The notes under the pieces: generated by a model | The model's database searches: none | Seen by the model: only the letters and a program-made list of their open reading frames with translations | Told to the model about the DNA's origin: nothing | Source: Paraburkholderia sp. BCC1885 | Lineage (GTDB): Bacteria > Pseudomonadota > Gammaproteobacteria > Burkholderiales > Burkholderiaceae | Assembly: GCF_900996235.1 (NCBI RefSeq) | Contig: NZ_CAAJGM010000230.1 | Span: forward strand, 124,001 to 188,000 | Direction: 5' to 3' | Length of the DNA: 64,000 nt | Shown here: positions 63,046-64,000 of the stretch, in pieces | Numbering within the stretch: the first letter of the stretch is position 1 | Layout of the letters: every line of letters begins with the position of its first letter | Program-made: the position numbers and the translations under genes

Positions 63046-64000
63046 ATGACGACGGATTCTTCCGCCACCCCTTCTTCACAGACGCCCGACGACGCGACGC
63101 CGGGCGGTTCTGTGCCGCCGCCCGCGCCGCGTAAGCGCCGGTTGTGGAAGGCGCTCGCCTGGGCGATGGGCGTGCCGGTGCTGCTCGTGGCGCTGCTGGC
63201 CGGGGTGCTGTACGGCGCGGTGGCGACCGAGCGCGGCACGGGCTACGCGTGGCAGGCCGCAGTCAAGCTGCTCGGCGGGCGCCTGAGCGGCACGCTGGAA
63301 GGCGGCGCGCTGGCGACCGGTTTGCGGCTCGAGCAGGTGGAGTGGCGCAGTCTCGATGGCAGCGGCACGGACATCAAGGTGGACAAGATCGACGGCCGCT
63401 GGGCCGTGAACAGCCGGCCATGGCGCTTTGCGATCGACTACCTGCACGTCGGCACCGTCGACGCGCGGATCGGCTCGTCGTCTTCTTCCAGCAGTGCGCC
63501 GCTCAGCCTGCCGAAAGAGCTGCGTCTGCCCATGCAGATCGAAATACGCGACGTGCGGGTGGATAGGCTGCGCCTGCATCAGGGCGCGTCGACGGCGGAG
63601 TATTCGCACTTCGCGTTTCATGGACGCAGCGACGGGCGCCATCACGAAGCCGTCATCGATCAGCTCGACACGCCGTTTGGCGCAGTGACGGCGCGGGCGA
63701 AACTGGATGGCGTGCGGCCGTTTCCGCTTTCCGGCGATCTCGGCTACGCGGGCAAGGTCAACGAGGAGCCGGTGCAGGTCGGCGGCCGGGTCAGCGGCAC
63801 ACTGGAAACGCTGACGGCCGAACTGGACGCGAGCGGCATGAAGCTCGCCGGCCACGCCCACGTCGAGGCGACGCCGTTTGCGGACGTGCCGTTGCAGCGC
63901 GCGACCTTGACGTTCGATCACATCAATCCGCAGGCGTTTGCGCCGGGCGCGCCGCTGGCGGATCTGGCGGTGCGGGCGCAGTTGCAGCCGGTGACGGGAG
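63046..64000 (+). CDS. tamB: Translocation and assembly module protein TamB (5' part)
   Basis: The first 318 codons of a gene that runs off the right edge without a stop. After a Pro/Ser/Thr-rich cytoplasmic tail of about 32 residues there is one membrane anchor (ALAWAMGVPVLLVALLAGVL), then a long beta-rich periplasmic region starting LSGTLEGG, as in AsmA-like TamB. The family usually exceeds 1200 residues. With TamA it moves autotransporters or lipids across the envelope. Confidence 0.9.
   Translation, partial: MTTDSSATPSSQTPDDATPGGSVPPPAPRKRRLWKALAWAMGVPVLLVALLAGVLYGAVATERGTGYAWQAAVKLLGGRLSGTLEGGALATGLRLEQVEWRSLDGSGTDIKVDKIDGRWAVNSRPWRFAIDYLHVGTVDARIGSSSSSSSAPLSLPKELRLPMQIEIRDVRVDRLRLHQGASTAEYSHFAFHGRSDGRHHEAVIDQLDTPFGAVTARAKLDGVRPFPLSGDLGYAGKVNEEPVQVGGRVSGTLETLTAELDASGMKLAGHAHVEATPFADVPLQRATLTFDHINPQAFAPGAPLADLAVRAQLQPVTG

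Overview
The window looks like chromosomal DNA of a GC-rich betaproteobacterium of the Burkholderiaceae, most likely Paraburkholderia. This is inferred from gene content and order (urtABCDE with urease, cysI-DUF934-cysHDN-cobA, lptFG-pepA-holC, zapA-6S RNA-EVE, panDC-scpA, tamAB) and protein sequence character; no database search was possible. Nearly all of it is housekeeping and nutrient-acquisition DNA. There is no phage, plasmid, rRNA, tRNA or CRISPR.

Layout. 1-711: Fic-family gene cut by the left edge. 742-14543 (minus): nitrogen block, with urea ABC importer urtABCDE, then ureD, an unexpected amino-acid-type binding protein, then ureABCEFG; a good sigma-54 promoter precedes urtA. 15015-16006: rhodanese and isoaspartyl methyltransferase. 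16231-23134: LacI-regulated sugar import and catabolism operon (ATPase, permease, binding protein, isomerase/epimerase, Gfo/Idh/MocA dehydrogenase) with a perfect 20-bp operator. 23188-25458: small oxidoreductase, hypothetical protein, branched-chain-type binding protein. 25526-32910: CysB and the assimilatory sulfate reduction operon, ending in the siroheme enzyme CobA. 33587-36219 (minus): lptF-lptG with a small CbiX chelatase gene behind. 36353-45074: pepA, holC, cytochrome c, ilvD, a LysR regulator, lgt, SIMPL and EVE proteins. 45175-46181: 6S RNA, zapA and a coiled-coil gene. 46780-56271: cobalamin uptake and late-assembly cluster (btuCD, cobT, cobS, cobC; on the other strand cobU, cbiB, cobD, btuF; then cobQ). 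56441-60821: DoxX, thioesterase, orphan ParA, panD, panC, scpA, DUF3460. 61183-64000: tamA and the start of tamB.

The feature not explained by known genes is a repeat family present three times (about 6284-6945, 8711-9399, 32916-33578). Each copy is a 0.65-0.7 kb imperfect palindrome of two diverged arms, each arm carrying a 32-nt hairpin whose stem shows a compensatory base-pair change between copies. All three copies begin a few bases past a stop codon; two interrupt the urt/ure operon. On all six flanks the strand that reads towards the element is rich in G+T (62-77% by hand count, against about 51% in one control stretch), including inside the neighbouring coding sequences. This matches what deamination of resected 3' single strands at a break within the palindrome would leave, and is the observation I would check first.
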